Shown here in pieces: positions 21,855-34,800 of a stretch of 64,000 nucleotides of DNA (the first letter of the stretch is position 1; each line of letters starts with the position of its first letter). The notes below the pieces were generated by a model. That model searched no databases and was not told the DNA's origin. It saw nothing but the letters and a program-made list of their open reading frames with translations. Origin of the DNA: Prinsepia uniflora (Eukaryota > Streptophyta > Magnoliopsida > Rosales > Rosaceae); the NCBI GenBank assembly GCA_032719365.1, contig CM064868.1, positions 68,049,538 through 68,113,537 of the forward strand. The letters are read 5' to 3'. The position numbers and the translations under genes were made by a program.

Positions 21855-23450
21855 TGATAAGCCTTGAATTAAGCATAATTTTATGCCTTTTATACTTATC
21901 TTTTAATATTTAAATACCAAAAAATTGTATAAAATAATATATTTTGTGGGAAATATACAAAATTAGATAGAGTACAGAATTGGGAGAATTTAGGCGAAAA
22001 AATCACCTCAATCGGAGTTGTAACGAAGAAGTTATGATCGAAACAAAGGAGGCCACCAAAACCCACTCAGGATTTTGTTATGAGGCTACCGAACTCATGT
22101 AAGCAGCCTAGAAATTGGTTTGGCCAGCGCTTACCGATTCTCAGTGGCAACCTTCGGCGCGTGTTTCCTGATCTGTAGAAGTGCACGCTCATCGATAATA
22201 CCCCAGCAGAGGTTTGTGCGTTGACTGACATTGACCCCGACCTTCTTTAACCTTGTTCGGCTAGCGTCCACCGATTGCCTTTATCCGGCTTCAGCGTGCG
22301 CTTGCTGATTGGAATTCCAGCTTTCTTGCACGTGACCACGCATTGACCGTCGATTTCCAGCCAAAAGTTTAGTGGGCTCCTACCGAATTGATTCCTGTTC
22401 AATTTCTAGCAAGAATTTTCCTTCCTTTTTAGAGAAAATTGTCCTTTTAAATTAGGATTTGTTTTCCCTTTTTAAATTAGGAGTTTTTATTACCTTTTTA
22501 ATTAAATTTTGTATTTATTCTTTCTTTAGGATTTAGATTACCTTTTTAATTAGGATTTTTATTACCTTTTTCCTTTAGGACTTTAATGTAATTAGTTTAA
22601 TCATTTTCATTTTAGAATTAAATTGTAAACTCCTATTTATTCGGGGATTAATTTTCTCCTATAAATAGAAAGGTTTAGGTTATTTGTAAAGTGTCTCTCA
22701 TTTTTGTACCAAAACTCTACTTAACCAAATTTCCTTTTTCATCAATTCGAGATTTTCGTAGCAAAATCCAATCACACCATACTCCATCATAAACACCTTC
22801 ATCCACGACATATAGGGTAGTTCCCAAGTGTCTCACCAAGGAGTGTCGACCACTTAGCATCCATAGGGCAGTTCCAGAAGAGAAAAAGTGCAACACGACC
22901 TCTGTACACTGTGATTGTCTTTTGTTATTGAATGATCATTTTGTTGGATTGATCTTTAATATAATTATGGTTTTATATCTTATATGAATTTCAATAATCT
23001 TCCATGTGTTTTAATATCTTGGTTTTTGTTATACTTGTATGTTGTGCTTAATGCTTGGTTAGATATAGGGCAATTCCCGAGTCTAGATCATTGAAAGTGT
23101 ATAGGGTAGTTCCCGAGCACGTACTTGAGATAATAGGCTTGTATTTCATAGAATTAAGGTTATGGAATTTAGTAGATTTTGGAATTGGCATAATTTATGA
23201 ATGAGTTAGGTTAAAGATGAGTTGATCATGTAAATAATAGATTATGTTAGTTTAGATGAGTTAATCACGTAGGATAATAAAAACCAGTTTACCCCCTAAT
23301 TAAATAATCAAACGATAATCATACTTAGGTACCATCAATCCCCGGTCCAGAACGATCCCTATTTACCAATACTACATCTACAAAAAAAGGGTTTTTAAAT
23401 TGCATGTATTTTCAATAAATGTTAATTTAATGCTTAGTTTTTGCGTATCA
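21855..23450 (+). mobile_element. Solo LTR of an unrelated LTR retrotransposon, 1.6 kb
   Basis: Starts TGATAAGCCTTGAATTAAGC and ends TTTTTGCGTATCA (TG...CA). The flanking 5-mers GTTGT and ATTGT differ at one base. Position is confirmed by the uninterrupted paralogous unit at 24149-25060. The tail with CCATCAATCCCCGGTCCAG and CCCTATTTACCAATACTAC is typical of plant Ty3/gypsy LTRs as I recall them. No internal region remains. Confidence 0.75.
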
Positions 23451-24148
23451 ATTGTGAAAAGGTTGATTCTTTCCGGTATTTGGAAAATGAAGGTTTTTAT
23501 GTTTCGCAGTTTTCAAATGACGATTGGAAAGGTCGAGTTTTCGCGAACAAAGTTTGGATATGATAATTTTAACACATTCAAAAAATTAAGAAGAAGAAAC
23601 AAGTAAAGTTAGAAGCTTTACCATAACTCATGATGGTAATATTGAGTAAAATGATGCTTCTTACTTTTTTGGAGGCAAAAAATATCCTTTGCCATATATA
23701 TCGTCTCCTAAACAAGCACTTGAATTTTAGGGTTGTTACTCTCCTTTTCTCTTGAAATGGATTTCCATTTGGAATTTTAGCTATCGTGTTTGGCTTCGAA
23801 TTCGTTCTATCCAATTCACCGTTAAAATGAACATGTTAATTTGAACCTGTAAAAAAACTAGCTATATATGTATTCTCGAGTTATAGGTTGGATCGATTTT
23901 GCACCCAAAATAGACATATTTAGTTGAACTGTTAAGATAACTACGTTAAAAACTCGTCATTTGTAAGAAAATTATGTTTTTATATATTCAAATTTGAAAA
24001 AAATGAATTTAAAACTTAACATTGGTGAAAATATAGAGAGTCTGATTTTGGGAGCTATAAAAACTGACAAACTATTAATAAATACTAAGTTATTTAAAGT
24101 TAAATTTATCCAAAGTTGTAGCTAGTCTGAAATGAATGTTCTAAGCTA

Positions 24149-25060
24149 GCTGCCCCCCGCTAGCTATTTCTTCATCTCGTTTCTCTCTCATCTCTCCTTT
24201 ATCCTCGCATCATAAACTCTCTTCTTCATTCCCAAAACTCATCATCATTTGCATTCATAAACTCTAAACTTTTGTGGGTTATCCAAAAATAAAATTAAAA
24301 AAAACGAATTTCCAATTTTTTTTTTCGTTTATGGGTCGTTAATCAACTCAAACTTTTTGTATAAAGTTGTGGAAAAATTGAATTTTGGGGTATTTGGGAA
24401 ATGGAGGTTTTGATGTTTCGCATAATGAAGGGTGAGTATTCGCGAATAAAACTTAAGTATGATAATTTTAGCACATTCATCAATTAGGAGGAAGAAATTA
24501 AGAAAAATTAGAAACTGTCTTGCATAAACCATAGTAGTAACATTGAGCAAAATGATGCTCTTTACTTTCTTAGAGGCGAAAAATATCCTTCGTCACAGGT
24601 ATCGTCTCTGGAATAAAGACTTGAAGTTTAGGGTTGTTACTCTTTTTTCCTCTTGAAATAGATTTTCATTTGAAATTTTAGCTATTGTGTTTGATATTCG
24701 TCTATCGAATTTCCCCATTAATATATATATATATATATATATATCTATTTGAAACCTTTTTAAAAACCATCTATATATGTAGTGAATTTCCCAAGTTATG
24801 GGCTGGATCGATTTTGCACCCAAAATAGACATATTTATTTGAACAGTTAAAAAATTACGTTAAAAACTAGCCGTTGTAGGAAAATTACATTGTTATATAT
24901 TCAAATTTGAAAAAAAAAAATGAATTTAATAATCAAAATTGGTGAAAATCTAGAGAGTAATTTTGGTAGCCATAAAAACTAATTAGCTATTAATAACTAT
25001 TGGATCCTTTTAAGTTAAAGTTATCCAAAAATTTAATTATTCTAATGTAAATTCCTTTAG
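24149..25060 (+). repeat. Second, intact copy of the 0.9-kb unit
   Basis: Uninterrupted copy of the unit described at 14646-24148. Contains a (TA)n run at 24719-24744 absent from the first copy. No ORF of interest; unit boundaries are approximate. Confidence 0.7.
24719..24744. repeat. (TA)n microsatellite
   Basis: About 13 TA dinucleotides, inside the second 0.9-kb unit. Confidence 0.9.
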
Positions 25061-25388
25061 ATAGCTTATGAAACCCCCTTTGTATTTCAAGTTACTCGTC
25101 AAATTTACTAACTTATTGTTAGATATGAGGACACGAATTTTGAATTTGCTTGTCTTAGCTTCTGAAACCTTTTTTGTATTTCAAATTACTCGTCAAATTT
25201 GTTTACTTACTTTTAAATATGAGGACACTCTAATCAAGTGAGCTAAGTGAGAAAGTTAAAATCAAAGACAATAAAGCAATGACAACAAGAAGAATGAGTG
25301 AAGAAGAAGGTGAGGCAAGAGAGAGAATTATGTTCTTCTCCTTTTATCTCCCTCCCGCAACGATCTCCGCCCTTTCTTCAAGTACTCT
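25061..25388. other. Intergenic DNA with short tandem duplication
   Basis: A segment with TTGTATTTCAA(G/A)TTACTCGTC and ATATGAGGACAC occurs twice about 92 bp apart. The remainder is purine-rich and ends in the Cassandra TSD CACAT (25389-25393). No gene recognised. Confidence 0.5.
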
Positions 25389-25393
25389 CACAT

Positions 25394-25677
25394 TATAAGA
25401 CCCGTGTCTTGCAAAGAACGGTGAACAATCCCACATCGCTCGAGGAGGGAAAAGTGAAGTACCTTAAATGTGTGGGCACGTATTTATCTAGCACGAGGCC
25501 TTTTGGGAGCTCACTGGTTTTGGGTTTGGTTGGAACTCCAAAGTTAAGCGAGTTTAGATTGGTGCAATCCCATGATGGGTGACTTACGGGGAAGTTACAC
25601 ATGCGTTCTCAGAAACGAAACTGTGAAGGCTGGGCCTATAGCAGAAAATATCGTGCTAGATAGGTCGTGTCGTGGTA
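25394..25677 (+). repeat. Cassandra LTR 1 (5S-like block about 25508-25597)
   Basis: First base pair of the LTR reads TA instead of TG. The 5S-like block keeps AAGTTAAGCGAG (A-box region) and GATGGGTGAC (C-box region). Confidence 0.88.
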
Positions 25678-25747
25678 AAATGGTATCAGAGCTGGACCCC
25701 GACCGAAAGTGTGCGAACGAGGACGCTAGGCCCCAAGGAGGGTGGAT

Positions 25748-26020
25748 TGTATGACCCGTGTGTTGCAAAAAACAATGAATAATCCCACATCGCTCGGGGG
25801 AGGGAAATGTGAAGTGTCTTAAATGTGTGGGCACGTATATATCTAGCACGAGGTTTTTTGGGAGCTCACTGCTTTGGGTTTAGTTGGAACTCCAAAGTAA
25901 AGCGAGTTTGGATTGGTACAATCCCATGATGGGTGACCTACACGTGAGTTCCCAGAAAGGAAACCGTGAGGGCTGGGCCCAAAGCGGATAATATCGTACT
26001 AGATATGTCGTGTTGTGGCA
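25748..26020 (+). repeat. Cassandra LTR 2 (middle)
   Basis: Starts TGTATGACCCGTG, ends GTTGTGGCA and is followed at once by GAATGGTATCAGAGC, the second primer site. Confidence 0.88.
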
Positions 26021-26090
26021 GAATGGTATCAGAGCCGGACCCCGACCGAAAATGTGCTAGCGAGGACGCTGGGCCTCAAGCGGGATGGAT

Positions 26091-26374
26091 TGTGAGACTC
26101 GTGTCTTGCGAAAAATGGTGAACAATCCCACATCGCTCGGGGAGGGAAATGTGAAGTGCCTTAAATGTGTGGCCACGTATCTATCTAGCACGAGGCCTTT
26201 TGGGAGCTCACTGACTTTGGGTTTGGTTGGAACTTCAAAGTTAAGCAAGTTTGGATTGGTGCAATCTCATGATGGGTGACCTACTAAGAAGTTGCACGTG
26301 AGTTCCCAGAAACAAAACCATGAGGGCTGGGCCCAAAGCGGATAATATCGTGCTAGATAGGTCGGGTCGTGACA
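26091..26374 (+). repeat. Cassandra LTR 3
   Basis: Starts TGTGAGACTCGTG and ends GGGTCGTGACA, followed by the TSD CACAT. Confidence 0.88.
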
Positions 26375-26379
26375 CACAT

Positions 26380-26905
26380 AACCCTTCTCCTTTGTCAAAG
26401 ATATTCATCCCTTCCATATTTCCATGGGTAAAGTTAAGACGAGCAAAAATTTCAACAATTCATCAATCTAATTTTTTGTTTTGTTTTTAAGTTCATTATT
26501 TTTGTCCATTCTTTCTTCCTTGGTGTAACCAGAGAGCATACTTCTGAATTTTCATAATTTCTTCTTGGTGAGTGCCTATATTCTTTAGATGACAATAAAG
26601 GATCATAAATTAAATAAATCACTGAAATATCATAAATTAAGGACTTGCTATGAAAATAACTTTAGATGAAAATGTTTGCTAAAGAACCCAAAGGAATCCA
26701 ATTTCATTAACCTCTCTATAGCTATAACTTGTAGTAATTAGCTAAAACAATAATCAATTTGCTAAAACAGATTACTGAAGCATCAGGAAAGAGTGCATCA
26801 ATTTGCAAGCCTCTGTCTCAAGTTCAAGTAAATGAATTTTATTTATTATTCTGTATTTAATTTTAAATTGATAATTTTAACTCACTTTATTTTTTGAATT
26901 GGGTT
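26380..26905. other. AT-rich intergenic DNA
   Basis: No ORF and no recognisable repeat. Ends at the TSD ATAAT (26906-26910) of the copia element. Confidence 0.6.
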
Positions 26906-26910
26906 ATAAT

Positions 26911-27160
26911 TGTTAAAGGAGTAGTTGTTAAAGGTTCGTTAGCTATTAGGGTTGTTAGTTAGTTAATACAACTGTCATATTGTTAGAGTTGTTAGTACAA
27001 CTAGCATATTGTTAGAGCTGTTAGTATAGCTAGCAACGCTTATGGACATGTATATATACAGTGTAAACGAACAGTGTAAGTAAATGAGAGAATAAGGCAA
27101 GTCAGTTGTGCATGAAATTCACTTTCTCTCGTATCTGATCTCAATCCTCTCTGATCTCCC

Positions 27161-27197
<37 letters not shown>

Positions 27198-27207
27198 CCC
27201 CTTCTTA
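26911..27207 (+). repeat. Copia 5' LTR
   Basis: Starts TGTTAAAGGAGTAG. Contains TATATATA-like DNA at about 27050 and a (CT)n tract at about 27161-27197 near its end. The 50 bp up to the primer site are not shared with the 3' LTR. Confidence 0.75.
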
Positions 27208-27258
27208 AATCTCAATATCAAAGTGTGATGTTCATACCTATATTCAAGCTTTCTTTTA

Positions 27259-27270
27259 TGGTATCAGAGC
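27259..27270 (+). other. Copia primer binding site
   Basis: TGGTATCAGAGC, initiator tRNA-Met type. Confidence 0.85.
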
Positions 27271-27882
27271 TACAGAGCTCACAGCTTCTTCTCTTGGTTT
27301 CTGCATTCTCGCTTCGTTCGAATCTCCGATCTTGCCTTCCCTTGGTGTTCTTCAATCCTCACTTCTTGGTCTCTGATATACTACTTCCTCTTCTCTAGTC
27401 CTTCCTTTGTTAAGCAGAGATAAGTATCTTGAATTCAGTATGAAATTTGCAGCATCAAGGTTCTTTGAATCTTTTCCAATAGTTAAACTCTTACAAGCAT
27501 CAAATCTGTTCATCAATGGTCTGTTTGTAGTTACACACATCTCAATTTCTTGTTATGGCATCAACTATGGATCTTCTCAAGCATGATATGGAATTCATGT
27601 CCATGAAATTAGTTGATATGAATTACATAACATGGAGTGTGAAAATCCAAAGGTTCTTGAAAGGCTTCCATCTTTTCAGCTATCTCGATGGATCAAAGAC
27701 ATGTCCAGAATCGACTGACGAGTCATATCAAACCTGGATTGACAGTGATATGGCTTTTCTCAACTTACTGATTGTTGTTATCTCTGATGATGCCTTCACG
27801 GAAATCATGAACTATGAATCATCACGTGAGACATGGCTTACACTTCAAGAAAGGTTCTCTTCATTATCTGAAGCTAACCTAA

Positions 27883-30800
27883 TGACATGACCCGTCCCAA
27901 ATCCCTCAGGATTAGTGTGGGACGTGCATGCTCCCGTCTAACACAAAGTGTCAGACCAGGGATATTTCCGTCCTTTGCCCAATCGGGCTATCAGAGTACC
28001 CTAGGATCCGAAGGAGGAATGCGATGTCTCGTCTCTGCTACAGCCGCATCCGCGATCAACCTGAAGAGCATTCAAAATACAAAAGCTGTGAGTGGACAAA
28101 ACAAATATTTTATAAAAACATTTACACAAAAGACCTTTATGCCCTTCATTAAAAACATATGCATGCATTCAAAAACCATTTCTAGGGTTCATGCCCGGTT
28201 CCCATAAACCATCATGAACCATCAAACCATTTGGGCCTTAGCCTGAAATCAGTCAAACAACACATGGGACCTCCGCCCAAACCAAAACACGTGGGAACTC
28301 GTACCAAAACCATCTCATATGGGTCTCAGCCCAAAACCAATAAGCGTGGGTCTCAGCCCAACGTCATCTCAGTGAAAACTCATACATATATACATATATA
28401 ACCCATCCTAGGCACTTCCGGAGAAGATGCCAACTCGGGGCACACAGCTCCTAGGGAACACATCCCCGATATAGTCACGGTGTCTCTATATATATAAGTA
28501 TGCATACTACTCGGGGTCTCACTTCGAGTCTTCTCCCAGGAATTCTCCATCTGGGAGGCTCATCTTCGGACCTAGTCTGATCATCTCTCCGGAATCTGGT
28601 CCGGGACCACATCATAACGCCTACTCCTGGAACGGGATCCCTATGGGGATACCCACTATAGTCTGTGGATCGTAAGTCTCCAGGTCGATGACTGGAGGAG
28701 ACCAATCAATACGCTCATAAGCAGGGTATATACATACCAGTATAATAAAACCATAAAAAACGGGACTCACGCCCGATAACATAAAGCAAGTGGGCATTCA
28801 GCCCGAACATAAGATTCAATAGGGCCTCTAGCCAGATTTCACAATGAACTGGGCATCGAGCCCGAACTCGTAAATCAACGAGGCATCGAGCCCGATATCT
28901 CAGGGTCAGTCACGATCTCGATCATAGCGATATGTTCAACCATCAATTTAGGTTCGCTCTCAATCCTGGTATGTCGCCGTGAACACATCACTGCCGCGAC
29001 CATCTCGAGACCATGGTGCATACGTCGCCGATCGATCCTCTAAACCGTCAGCACTCCGAAGTCGAACCTCCAATGGCTGCTCAACAACGGGACGTGCATC
29101 GTGACCTCTCCAGAAGGAACGCATCCCAATCCGGAGGCGAGCGTCACGTCGTCCGTCGCCTTGCACGCAGCACCCGTCGCGACCACGACTCAGACCCGTA
29201 GGTCATCAATAGGGTTTCATTCCCGAGTCAAAACCAAATCCAAATGGGTCTTTTACTTTTCAAAACCATTTCATCGAAAACCGAAATCGTAAGTGCGTAT
29301 AAGCACGTATAAAACCCGAAAACCTCGAAGTACGTGCCCATACGTAAACACACACCAAAATGCACTCAAGGCATCCCAAAACACATATTTAAACATATAT
29401 AAAACATTTATGCATGCATCGATTTCAAAAATAAAGTCCACTCACAGACCGTCCTCGCTGTTGCCTCGATATGCGAGTTGTATGCCTTTCCGGGTCAACC
29501 GTCTTCTCCTGAATTCCCAAACCTGTCCAAATCACTTTAGAGGGTTACTAACTAGGGCTGGGCACATGGAACCAAAATACCGAAACCGTACCGTTTCAGA
29601 TCAAACCATACCGAAAAAAACCGAATAGTAAAACTGTTGTATGATTGATATGGTACCGAAACTGTACCGATATAATTTGGTACGGTTTCGGTATCGATAT
29701 TTTAAAAAACTGTCCCGTACCGATACCGTACCGAATTAGAATTTTTTATGGTATCGATACCATACATGTCTTAATTTAGCTTCTAAGAGTTGATATTTTC
29801 AACCTAGTGCAACTTCTTTAATACATATTTGAAAACTTAAGTCCTTCATAAATGTAGTTTTCCTTTTTCTTTAGTCTTTTACTATACTAGAGGACTAAGA
29901 TTCACTAATGAATATAAGCTTCTGGATTCTGTCTTGTGCTAAATTAGTGTTAAAATTGTTAATTTATTGTTTTCTTTTCTCTATGCAATGTTGCCTTGCG
30001 CCCATTGTATTATTAGACACAGTTTGTCATTGATCTTTTGGCTGTCTATACTAATTAAAAACAAAATTACATGGAGGACTCAGAAGCTTCTACTTGAATG
30101 TCAGCTACTGAAAGTTTTTAATTAGCAAAGCCAGCTAATTGATCTTTTGGATTGGACATGAAGTTTGTAATATTTATTTATATATGGTTTGCTTTTGATT
30201 TTGATTTTTTATTAGGGAACCAAAAATAATATTATTGAGAATCTAAGCTCACACTTAGCCATGCCTAAACCTAACCCTTGCTTTATAATCACAAACAAAA
30301 TTTTGGCTCAAAACCGAAACCATACCGAACTTAATTGGTACGGTACGATCTGGTTTCACTTTCAAAATATTGAATATCGAATCGTACCGTACCGATTAAA
30401 ATTAAATGGCATGGTTCTGGTATCGATCAATTTTGTACCGTACCAAACCATGCCCACCCCTATTACTAACTACTTAATTAACCCCTCACTAAAGCCCCCT
30501 AATTTTCTGGGATTTTTAACTATTTTTAAACGTGCACTGAAACCTTCAGACATCCCGAACTATATCGAGACGATGTCCGATGGACTCGAAACCAGTCCCA
30601 AAATGTTCTTTACATCGAATAGATGATTTGACATGTTGGAACCTTCCCCAAATTCTCCCCTAAGCGCTGCCACGCGCTGCCTGAAATGGCTGCGCGTGGA
30701 AGCCACGCGCCAGTGCTACAGTGTCATCCCTGTCCTCAGTCAGACCGGTCCGGTCCGATTTTCTCTGCAACTGGACTGGCGTGACCGGTCTAGGCCCCTA

Positions 30801-31832
30801 CATGATCCAGTTTTCACCGTTTTCTTCCCTAATCGATCCAATTCTTCATGTTTTGATCCTAGGAACCTAACTACATCCTTAGAACATCCAAAAACCGTCT
30901 AAAACCCCTTGGTCCAATTTGGTTCTCACGGTTCGATTTGCCCAAAACCACCCCAGGGCTTCCTCAGCCACCAACCACCCTCAAAAACATCCTAACACAA
31001 CCCTAGCAACCTATTTAATTCATTGAAACCATCCAAAACGTCCTATAATAATTAAAACTGAAAATGGATTAAAATCGATTAACCGATACCTGCACGGGTT
31101 AGCCTCCGCCGCCGTCCACGGCGGCTCTGCCTGGGCCAGCCACCATTCTTCCTCAGCTCCCCAGTTTATCTTCTGGGTCTCACAGATGATCAAATGATTG
31201 AAGGGTTTGGATTTAGGTTGAAAATGGGTGATCGGGTTTGGTTTGGATGAATGGAACAAGGGAATGATCGATGCATGTATGTGGGAAGATGGGCAATGGA
31301 TGGGTGACACTTGTCACTCATCCATTGGGCCTACCAAAATATCTGGGCCCCACTTGCTGCCAAATAGTCCCCGTCTCGTAAAACGCGTAATAGTTCCCTC
31401 GAACTTCCGTGAACCGTAACTTCGTCATCGAACGTCCGAATTCGACGTGCCGTCTGTCTACGAATTCGTATCGTCCTTATCTACGTAACGGTCTTCTGCC
31501 CTCGGCCGTTTGACCTCTTGAGTCAAAAGTAAACCGTTGGCCCCTATTCACCCAAATTACCAAAATGCCCTTGGACTTCCGATTGTCATAACTTCTTCCA
31601 CGGATGTCGGAATCGAATGTGCCACCTGTCTATGAACTCGCGACGTCCCGAACTACGTCACGATTATCGGTCAAAGTCCATTTGGCAGCCCGAACGAAAA
31701 GTCGATGTTTTGCCCATTCTAGATCATCATTTCGCCTTGAATGTCCGCTAATCCTCGTCTAATCCCCGATTAGCCTAGCTAATCTGTCATTAATAATTAA
31801 TTAATCCTGCTAATTCGGGACGGGTCGTTACA
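27883..31832 (-). mobile_element. Reverse solo LTR inserted in copia gag
   Basis: Begins TGACATGACCCGTCCC and ends GGGACGGGTCGTTACA. A perfect TSD CCTAA lies at 27878-27882 and 31833-31837. Total 3.95 kb, of which 910 bp is a hAT MITE (29553-30462). Carries the terminal stem-loop (about 27938) and the 28-bp palindrome (31297-31324). Removal restores the copia gag frame across the join. Confidence 0.9.
29553..30462. mobile_element. hAT-type MITE, 910 bp
   Basis: Ends TAGGGCTGGGCA and TGCCCACCCCTA form terminal inverted repeats with one mismatch. The 8-bp target duplication TTACTAAC flanks it at 29545-29552 and 30463-30470, as expected for hAT. Subterminal regions are full of ACCGTACCG/CGGTACGGT words, the kind of clustered short motifs hAT transposases bind. 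No transposase ORF. Confidence 0.9.
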
Positions 31833-34800
31833 CCTAATGCAGCTGAAGACTAACCTTCAAACCATCTAGAAGGAATCTGATTCAATTGAGGCATACCTGA
31901 GCCGAATCAAATCAGCAAGATAGCGTTTGGCAAGTGCTGGTGTCACAGTATCAGAAAAAGACGTGATTTTGATCACACTGAATGGCTTGCCAGCTGATTA
32001 CTTTCCTTTCATGTCACACATTCATGCACGCCCTGTCCCGATTACTTTTCCTGAGCTTCGTACTCTACTTCTAGTCGAAGAGGCAGATCTCACCAAGGCA
32101 ACTACTCAAATCTCCACTCATGCACCAAACCTTACTGCTATGATTGTTTCCAAAGATAACGAATCATCACAGGTCCCATCATCATAGTCCCAATCTTGCA
32201 ATTTCGGACAACCAAACTGGCATGACTCTAATAATGCTGGCTAGAATGACATTAACTGGCAAGTCAGACATAATAATCGAGGACGTGGAAGATGGAACAA
32301 TGGAGGGTATCGTGGACGTCGAGGACGTGGACGTTGGAACAATCAAGGATGGAATCAGGGATGGAATAATGGATGCTGGAACAATTGAGGTTGAAATAAT
32401 CAAGGTGGTGGAAGCTATTATGGCTCTCAACAACGCAATGGTTCATACAATAATTATCCTCAACAATATGGTGGGTACAACACCTTTCTAGGACCAACGT
32501 CACATGTAGGGTACACTGGTTTCATCTAATAACAACACGACTCTTCCCTTAGTTCCTTAGTTGCTCCTAATCCTGATTATGTTGTCCTAGGGCACTCTCA
32601 TGTTCTAGTTTGTCAATTGTGCAAGGCATCTGGCCATGAAGCCCTGGAATGTATCACTGTTAAGTTTTGAACTCAAGCACAAGCATACTCAAATATTGCA
32701 AGTTATGAATTTAACGATCCCAATTTCTGGCTCGCTGACACAGGTGCAACTAATCACATGACATATGATTCCTCTCAACTCCAGTTATCACAACCATCCA
32801 CCAAAACTGGTATCTTAGTAGGAAATGGAGATATTTTACCAGTTACTAGTGTTGGCTCTATAACTCTCTCTATCCCTGATCGTGTTTTTCAATTGCCACA
32901 TGTGTTTCATGTGCCTAATCTTGTTCAAAACTTACTATATGTCCACAAGTTTTTCTTACATAACAAATGCCAAATGTTATTTGATTCTTCATGCCTTCAA
33001 ATCCAGGATCAAATTGGGAGACAGTTATACAAGCTTCTTAGTGTAGCTCGCTTCTATCCACTTCCTATGTCTCTCACACGTGCCTCAATCCTTCCATCTA
33101 ATGCACCTGCAACTCATGTTGGCTAGAAAGTGCCTCACTTTCTCCAGCACTCCAGGTTGGGTCATCCTTCTAATCCAATTCTCTCAACTATGCTATCTCA
33201 AGCCCACATTATGAGTCCTTCAGATTCTGAATCTCAAGTTTGTCAGCCTTATCTTCAAGGAAAAGTCTCCAAACAATCCTTTCCAGCATAAGATCATAGG
33301 GCATATGTGCCTTTCTTTAGAATTCACTCAGACATTTGGGGGCCTAGTCCCCGTCCTTCAACACTTGGTTACATATATTATGCGGTGTTCATTGATGACT
33401 GTACTCAATTCTCTTGGATTTACCCTTTAATAAAGAAGTCTGATGTTTTTCCTATCTTTGTGAAATTTTACTCCTATATTCTGAACTACTTTGGTAAATC
33501 CATTAAGGTTTTTCAGAGTGATGGTGGGGGTGAGTTTGTGAATTATGCCATGATTGATTTTCTTGCTTCCAAAAGGTATTCTACACCAGAAATATGGCCC
33601 TCATACACCACATCAAAATGACCTTGCTGAGAGAAAACACATACACTTGATTGAGATCACCATTACTTTGCTTCAAGCCGCTTCCATGCCTTCCCACTTC
33701 TGGTTTCATGCTTGTTCAAATGCAAACTATCTTCTTAATCACATGCCTACTCAGCTTCTTCATATGAAATCGCCTTTCTTTATGCACTTTGGCTTTCTTC
33801 CCTCCTTACTCACATTGAAGACCTTTGGTTGTGCTTGCTATCTGTACCTTCGACCATATAATAAAACCAAATTTGAACCCCAAACTATCTAGTGTGTGTT
33901 TGTAGGATACACTCTTGATTATAAGGGATACCTATGATATCATATTTATGCATGTCGAACTTACATTTCAAGGCATGTTGTGTTTGATGAGGTTACTGTA
34001 TTGACAACTGTATCCGCCCATGATGATAGGTCTTCATCTAGTTCAAGTATCACTCTATTAGGGTCCCCTGGTCCTGCCATGGTTCCAAATCATGACCAGG
34101 AAGTGTCATCACCATCATCGACTTCCACTTTCCCTATACAAGTCCATTTGCTATACAACTTGAGGCTTCTCCCGAGCCTCTCTCAGCTCATGAATCCTCA
34201 CCTATCGCATTTGACCCTCCATCCTCACCTATCACTCTATTAGGGTCCCCTGGTCCTGCAAGGGCTTTCTTGCTCTCCATGTCACTGATCGTCCAGTTAG
34301 TTCTCATAAGGAACCTTCTCACTACAAGCAGGCATTATGTGTACCGTGTGGCACCAAGCAATGAAAGACAAATTTGCTGCCCTCCATCACCAGCACACAT
34401 GGAAGTTAGTGCCTCTTCCCAAACACAGAGGGGTCATCGACTGCAAGTGGGTATTTAGATTTAAACACAATGCAAATGGCTCTATAGTTCACCACAAGGC
34501 TCGATTAGTTGCTAAGGGTTACCTTCAAGAGGCTGGGATTGATTATGATGAGACCTTTAGTTCCATTGTCAAGCATACAACCGTTCAGCATGTCCTTGCT
34601 TTGGCTGCTCAATTCGATTGGCGTCTCCTTCAACTTGATGTCAAGAACGCGTTTCTTCACTACATCTTGCGTGAGGAAGTATATATGTCACATCCACCTG
34701 GGTTTGTCGACTCCAGGTATCCTCATCATGTTTGCATGCTCAAAAAATCAATTTTTGGCCTGAAACAGGCTCCAAAAGCGTGGAATGCTCGTTTCACCTC

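Larger units (their letters stand above)
14646..24148 (+). repeat. First copy of 0.9-kb tandem unit, split by LTR insertions
   Basis: The pieces 14646-14704, 21677-21854 and 23456-24148 together match the intact second copy 24149-25060 in order (TCTCGTTTCTCTCTC, AAAACTCATCATCATTTGCA, GGGTCGTTAAT, TTGCACCCAAAATAGACATA). The two interruptions are the solo LTRs 14705-21671 and 21855-23450. Ungapped length is about 930 bp. No coding sequence; class unknown. Confidence 0.75.
25394..26374 (+). mobile_element. Cassandra-type TRIM array: three LTRs, two internal domains
   Basis: Order: LTR 25394-25677, PBS 25681-25692, purine tract, LTR 25748-26020, PBS 26024-26035, purine tract, LTR 26091-26374. 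The TSD CACAT is present on both outer sides (25389-25393 and 26375-26379), so the tandem is one locus made by unequal recombination or template switching, not two insertions. Each LTR holds a 5S-rRNA-like block with GAACTCCAAAGTTAAGC and ATGGGTGAC, the hallmark of Cassandra. The internal domains are about 70 bp and have no coding capacity. Confidence 0.92.

Noticed and set aside
25508..25597. 5S rRNA gene
   Set aside because: Only a partial, diverged 5S-like block, repeated in each LTR and followed by a tRNA-Met primer site; this is the Cassandra signature, not a 5S gene.
27108..27398. 96-codon Ser/Leu-rich ORF near the copia LTR
   Set aside because: Arises from the (CT)n tract of the LTR and the leader; not a gene.
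32144..32491. 115-codon repetitive acidic protein
   Set aside because: Out-of-frame reading of the Gly/Asn/Arg-rich linker before the copia zinc knuckle.
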